Assembly: GCA_028280915.1 (NCBI GenBank)
Contig: JANQKX010000285.1
Span: forward strand, 1-9,224
DNA length: 9,224 nt
Direction of reading: 5' to 3'
Source: Kiloniellaceae bacterium
GTDB lineage: Bacteria; Pseudomonadota; Alphaproteobacteria; Kiloniellales; Kiloniellaceae
The position numbers and the translations under genes are program-made. The notes below the pieces were generated by a model, which did no database searches, was not told the origin of the DNA, and saw only the letters and a program-made list of their open reading frames with translations. Positions 6,009 to 9,224 of the stretch are shown piece after piece (positions within the stretch are counted from its first letter, which is position 1; each line of letters begins with the position of its first letter).

Positions 6009-7259
6009 TCAAGGCAGCCCGGCGGCCGCGAGGGCCAAAACGCCGTGCAAAAGCATGTTGCAGCCGGCGGCCAAGTCTTCCGGTTCGGCGCTTTCCGCCT
6101 CGTTGTGGCTGATGCCCCCCTTACAGGGGACGAAGATCATCGCCGTGGGGACCTTCCTGGCCAGCATGCAGGCATCGTGGCCGGCCCCTGAAATCATATC
6201 CCTGTGGGGATAACCGAGAACGCGGGCCGCGCGGCGCAGGGCCTGCTCGCAGCGGGCATCGAACTTGACCGAGGGGTTCATCCAGATCTCGTCAATCCGG
6301 ACGTCCACGCCGCGATCCGCGGCGAGCTGGGCGGCCCTGGCCCGCAAGGCTTGGCCCATGCGGGTCACGGTTTCGTCGTCCGGGTGACGCAGGTCGACGG
6401 TAAAGTCCACACCGCCCGGAATGGTGTTGCGGGAGTTGGGCCGCACGGTCAAGGCGCCGACCGTTCCCACCCCATGGGGAGTCTCTTGCAGCGCGATCTC
6501 CTCGACCGCCAAGACCAGGGCGGCGGTCGCGGCCAGGGCATCCCGCCGGCCCGCCATGGGTGTTGATCCCGAATGGGCATCCTGCCCGGCGACCGTCACA
6601 TCGTACCAGCGCTGCCCCTGCCCGCCGGTGACGATGCCGATGGGCAACTGGTCACGCTCCAGAATGGGGCCCTGTTCGATGTGCACCTCCAAAAAGGCGG
6701 CCAGGTCATGGGCGCCGCAATCTTCCTCGCCGGCATAGCCAATGCGGCTTAACTCGTCGCCCAGGCTTTTGCCCGTTTCATCAACGCGGGACAGGGCGAA
6801 ATCCAAATCGAATTGCCCGGCAAAGACACCCGAGGAGATCATGGCGGGGGCGAAACGGGCGCCTTCCTCGTTGGTCCAAACCACGATCTCGATGGGCGCT
6901 CCGGTGGAGACGCCGTGATCATTGAGCGCGCGCACCACTTCCAGGCCCGCCAGCACGCCATAAACACCGTCGAACTTGCCGCCGTGGGGTTGGGTATCCA
7001 GGTGACTGCCCATGGCGACCGGCGGGCGGCCATCATCCCGACCGGGACGCCTGGCAAAAATGTTTCCCATGTTATCCATGGTGATGTGGCAGCCCGCCTC
7101 CCGGCACCAGCGCACAAAGAGGTCCCGTCCGGCCTTGTCTTCATCCGTCAAGGCGAGCCGGCAGCACCCGCCGCCGGGCAAGGCCCCGATTTGCGCCATC
7201 TCCATGAGGCTTTGCCAGAGGCGGTCGCCATCAACCCGGATATCATCCAAAGTGCCCAT
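6009..7259 (-). CDS. M20 family amidase: N-carbamoyl-L-amino-acid hydrolase / ureidopropionase-like
   Basis: A 416-residue cytosolic metallo-amidohydrolase of the Zn-dependent amidase/hydantoinase/carbamoylase branch of M20, about the usual length. Dinuclear metal-site motifs are all visible: GSHLDT (His86, Asp88), GGKFDGVYG (Asp97), WTNEEGARF (Glu131-Glu132), EVHIEQGP (His193) and the C-terminal SHNEAE (His385). The dimerisation-lid and substrate region AGQDAHSGSTPM and the GAGHDA motif (His361) are also present. Known members hydrolyse N-carbamoyl amino acids, beta-ureidopropionate or allantoate; GSHLDTQPHGGKFDGV is the carbamoylase-type rather than the allantoate-type wording. It would release CO2, NH3 and an amino acid from a ureido acid. 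ATG at 7259 is chosen, 12 bases after the stop of the upstream amidinohydrolase gene; a TTG at 7268 is possible and no strong ribosome binding site decides. Cotranscription with the upstream gene is very likely. Confidence 0.88.
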   Translation of the reverse strand: MGTLDDIRVDGDRLWQSLMEMAQIGALPGGGCCRLALTDEDKAGRDLFVRWCREAGCHITMDNMGNIFARRPGRDDGRPPVAMGSHLDTQPHGGKFDGVYGVLAGLEVVRALNDHGVSTGAPIEIVVWTNEEGARFAPAMISSGVFAGQFDLDFALSRVDETGKSLGDELSRIGYAGEEDCGAHDLAAFLEVHIEQGPILERDQLPIGIVTGGQGQRWYDVTVAGQDAHSGSTPMAGRRDALAATAALVLAVEEIALQETPHGVGTVGALTVRPNSRNTIPGGVDFTVDLRHPDDETVTRMGQALRARAAQLAADRGVDVRIDEIWMNPSVKFDARCEQALRRAARVLGYPHRDMISGAGHDACMLARKVPTAMIFVPCKGGISHNEAESAEPEDLAAGCNMLLHGVLALAAAGLP

Positions 7260-7271
7260 CGGAGCCAACCG

Positions 7272-8174
7272 TCAAACCGGGTCGCGCCGCAAGGCCTGGC
7301 ACAGGCAATGCACACCGCCGCCGCCCAAGGTGAACATGGACATATCCGGCTCAAAAACCTCAAAGCCCAACGCGCGCATTTTGTCGTTCAGCTTGGTGGC
7401 GCCTTTCATGGAAAGGACTTTGTTGTTGCCCAGGGCGACCAGGTTCACGCCCAGGTTCTTGGCTTCACCGTAGTCCACGTTCACGAAGTCGAAATCGCGG
7501 GCCTTCAGCCAGTCGACCACCCAACCTTCCAAGCCATCCAGGCAGGCCACCAAAAGCTTGGGCGCGAGGGGGACGACCAATCCGTCCATGTGCACGAACT
7601 CGCGGGAGATGGGAACCACCTCCACGTCCCAGCCCTTTTCGCGCACCCATGCCGCCACCTGCTCCGAGCCGGCTTGTTCGGAGCGCTCCCCGCAATAGCC
7701 GATCAAAGCCGCCCCCGGCTCCAGAATAACGAAGTCGCCGCCCTCGAAATGGCCGGCCGTGACAAACTTCCAGATGGGAATGTTGTTTTCCTGATAGAAG
7801 TTCAGGACGCTCACATAGTCCGCCCGGCGGCATTTCAATTGCATATGGCAAATGATCGCCCCCCAAGGGGTCATGGCGCTGGAATCCCGGGCGAAAAAGT
7901 TCCGGTGCAGGACCTCGTCCGCCTCCAGATAGTGGCAGGTGACCCCCGCGGCCTCATAAATCCGAACCATTTCGGCGTGTTGCGCCATGGCCTGTTGCAG
8001 ATCGAATTTGACGCCGGTCTTGTGGGCGTTGGCCAGGGTGCGGCCGATCAAGGGGCCGGCCTCCACCCAGCGGTAAAACTCGGGCTTGCCCAGCAAAACG
8101 TCCCGTAAAGGCCCGTAATCGTTGTCGATGCCCCAGTCGTGCGGGCAAGGCTTAGCTGCTTGACCATCCATCAT
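7272..8174 (-). CDS. Arginine deiminase / dimethylarginine dimethylaminohydrolase family amidinohydrolase
   Basis: A 300-residue cytosolic enzyme of the guanidino-group-modifying (pentein) superfamily. Expected catalytic pieces are in order: FARDS (Asp97), HFEGGDFV (Glu144 to Asp147), VHMD (His195) and the C-terminal GGGGVHC (nucleophile Cys290). These enzymes form a covalent Cys-amidino intermediate and turn a guanidino or substituted guanidino compound into a ureido one, or transfer the amidino group. Length and motif order are nearer DDAH and related amidinotransferase-like proteins than the roughly 400-residue arginine deiminases. Start: ATG at 8174 (GGGA 6 bases upstream, family-like from DWGIDNDYGPLRDVLLG); ATGs at 8180 and 8171 are alternatives, and an in-frame ATG at 8306 is too far upstream. 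Directly followed by the M20 carbamoylase gene, which would hydrolyse a ureido product. The substrate is not evident. Confidence 0.85.
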   Translation of the reverse strand: MMDGQAAKPCPHDWGIDNDYGPLRDVLLGKPEFYRWVEAGPLIGRTLANAHKTGVKFDLQQAMAQHAEMVRIYEAAGVTCHYLEADEVLHRNFFARDSSAMTPWGAIICHMQLKCRRADYVSVLNFYQENNIPIWKFVTAGHFEGGDFVILEPGAALIGYCGERSEQAGSEQVAAWVREKGWDVEVVPISREFVHMDGLVVPLAPKLLVACLDGLEGWVVDWLKARDFDFVNVDYGEAKNLGVNLVALGNNKVLSMKGATKLNDKMRALGFEVFEPDMSMFTLGGGGVHCLCQALRRDPV

Positions 8175-8339
8175 CGTCATTCCCGTTAAAAGTCGCCGCG
8201 ATACAAATCGGAAACCCAGCTGAGTGAAACCGGCTGGCACGCTGATCTGTTGCCGATCGTGAATGGGATTGATGTTAGTTGGATTTTTATATAGAAAAAA
8301 TATCAAATAACATATCTTAACATGAGTTAAAATGCATTC
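8175..8339. promoter_or_regulatory. Divergent promoter region between the amidinohydrolase and LysR genes
   Basis: The 165-bp gap becomes markedly AT-rich from about 8270. It holds a near-dyad TTTTTATATAGAAAAA (8284-8299) with a T-N11-A core, and on the minus strand a -10-like TATATA/TATAAA without a good -35, as is common for LysR-activated promoters. A second dyad, TTAAC-ATGA-GTTAA (8317-8330), ends 9 bases before the LysR ATG, well placed for autoregulation. The arrangement, a LysR gene divergent from its probable target, is classical for this family. Confidence 0.5.
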
Positions 8340-9224
8340 ATGGACCCGGCGCCTTCCATTGCTTTCCAGAGACTGGCCAGAACCGATCTACACCTCTTGT
8401 CGGTGTTCATGGTGATCGTGGAAATGGGGGGCTTTTCCGCGGCACAGGTGAGCCTCAACGTGGGCCAATCCACGATCAGCCGCCACATGTCGGACCTGGA
8501 GGCGCGGCTGGGCATGCGCCTCTGCCACCGGGGCCGGGTCGGCTTCCGCCTAACGGACAAGGGACAAATGGTCTTCGAGGCCTGCCAGAGGCTGTTCTCG
8601 GCGCTGGAGAATTTCCGCTCGGAAGTGGGGGCCTTAAGGGGTCAGCTCTTTGGCGAGCTGTCCCTGGCGGTCATCGACAACTGGGTGTTTGACAAAACCA
8701 GTCCCCTCTCGCCCGCCCTGGTCGCCTTTAAGGAGCTGGGGCCGCAGGTCAACATCAACATCCATACCCTGGCGCCCGACGAGATCGAGTTGGCCGTGCT
8801 GGACGGGCGGATCGGGATCGGCGTCGGCGTTTTTCATCAAAAACGGCCCGGCCTTGCTTATGAAACCCTCTGCCGTGACCCCTTGGAGCTATATTGCGCC
8901 GCGGGACACCCGTTTTTTGATCCGGAACACAACATCCCCGGCGACCTGAGCGGGGCCGATTACGTGCGCCGGGGTTACCTTATCGAGGAGACGGTTGCTC
9001 CCTTGACGGCCAAGCTGTCGTCCACCGCGACCGCCCACCAGATCGAAGGGGTCGCCCACATGATCCTAACGGGCCTCTACATCGGCTATCTGCCGGTTTC
9101 CTACGCGGCGCAATGGGTGCGCGGCAACGCCATGCGGAGCCTGCTGCCGGAGCGGTTTCGCCTGCAAACCAAAATCGAGGTGGTGACCCGCAAAGGCGTG
9201 GCGCCAACCTTGGTCAATAACAAG
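8340..9224 (+). CDS. LysR-type transcriptional regulator (3' end beyond window)
   Basis: The frame opens with ATG at 8340 and has no stop to the last base, giving 295 visible residues of a family usually about 300 long, so only the extreme C-terminus is missing. The N-terminal winged helix-turn-helix is clear: LHLLSVFMVIVEMGGFSAAQ, then VGQSTISRHMSDLEARLG and the wing FRLTDKG (residues 18-75). The rest fits the two-lobed effector-binding domain (ELSLAVIDN, LDGRIGIGVGVF, YLPVSYA). No clear Shine-Dalgarno precedes the ATG; the start is preferred because it leaves the normal short tail before the HTH, and another ATG at 8332 is out of frame. Divergent from the amidinohydrolase-carbamoylase genes, which are its likely targets, with a substrate or intermediate of that pathway as probable co-inducer. 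Confidence 0.9.
   Translation, partial: MDPAPSIAFQRLARTDLHLLSVFMVIVEMGGFSAAQVSLNVGQSTISRHMSDLEARLGMRLCHRGRVGFRLTDKGQMVFEACQRLFSALENFRSEVGALRGQLFGELSLAVIDNWVFDKTSPLSPALVAFKELGPQVNINIHTLAPDEIELAVLDGRIGIGVGVFHQKRPGLAYETLCRDPLELYCAAGHPFFDPEHNIPGDLSGADYVRRGYLIEETVAPLTAKLSSTATAHQIEGVAHMILTGLYIGYLPVSYAAQWVRGNAMRSLLPERFRLQTKIEVVTRKGVAPTLVNNK

Noticed and set aside
6813..8108. 431-codon plus-strand frame opposite the M20 and amidinohydrolase genes
   Set aside because: Both opposite-strand genes have all catalytic motifs; this frame shows no recognisable domain.

Overview
The window reads as a GC-rich bacterial chromosome segment. Codon usage strongly favours G/C in third positions, intergenic gaps are short, and the only AT-rich stretches are two intergenic regulatory regions (about 5930-6000 and 8270-8340). 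Gene types and protein style (Tat-exported family 5 binding protein, HyuA/HyuB, an M20 carbamoylase, an amidinohydrolase with FARDS and EGGD motifs) fit an alphaproteobacterium, perhaps Rhodospirillales-like. That placement is an inference from style, not from a marker gene. I see no rRNA, tRNA, CRISPR array, transposase or phage gene.

Layout. On the plus strand, from the left edge: a HyuA-HyuB (hydantoinase/5-oxoprolinase) fusion gene whose 5' part lies outside the window (to 2659), then an Asp/Glu-racemase / maleate isomerase superfamily gene (2713-3483). Their junction is three tandem 20-bp copies (2641-2700). Convergent to these on the minus strand is a short single-domain asparaginase-like gene (3565-4056). 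A 256-bp gap (4057-4312) holds two hairpins, a GntR-type dyad and what looks like a decayed piece of a class I fumarase/tartrate dehydratase beta domain. Further right on the minus strand, in order of transcription, are an arginine deiminase/DDAH-family amidinohydrolase (8174-7272), an M20 N-carbamoyl-amino-acid hydrolase-like amidase (7259-6009) and a Tat-exported peptide-type ABC binding protein (5908-4313). A LysR-type regulator (8340 to the right edge) is divergent from the amidinohydrolase gene.

How the genes may work together. Every enzyme here opens or hydrolyses C-N bonds in small amino-acid-like molecules. A guanidino compound could be taken to a ureido (N-carbamoyl) compound by the amidinohydrolase. 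The M20 enzyme would then take it to the free amino acid with release of CO2 and NH3. The ATP-dependent HyuA-HyuB enzyme would supply N-carbamoyl or open-chain acids from cyclic ureides or lactams. The racemase-superfamily enzyme would adjust stereochemistry or, if it is a true maleate isomerase, make fumarate. The binding protein would capture the substrate in the periplasm; its permease and ATPase genes are not in the window. The LysR regulator is the obvious local control gene, and a similar AT-rich T-N11-A element sits upstream of both the amidinohydrolase and the binding-protein genes. The combination resembles the classical hyuABCE hydantoin-utilisation set with an added guanidine-processing step. 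The actual substrate cannot be read from the sequence.
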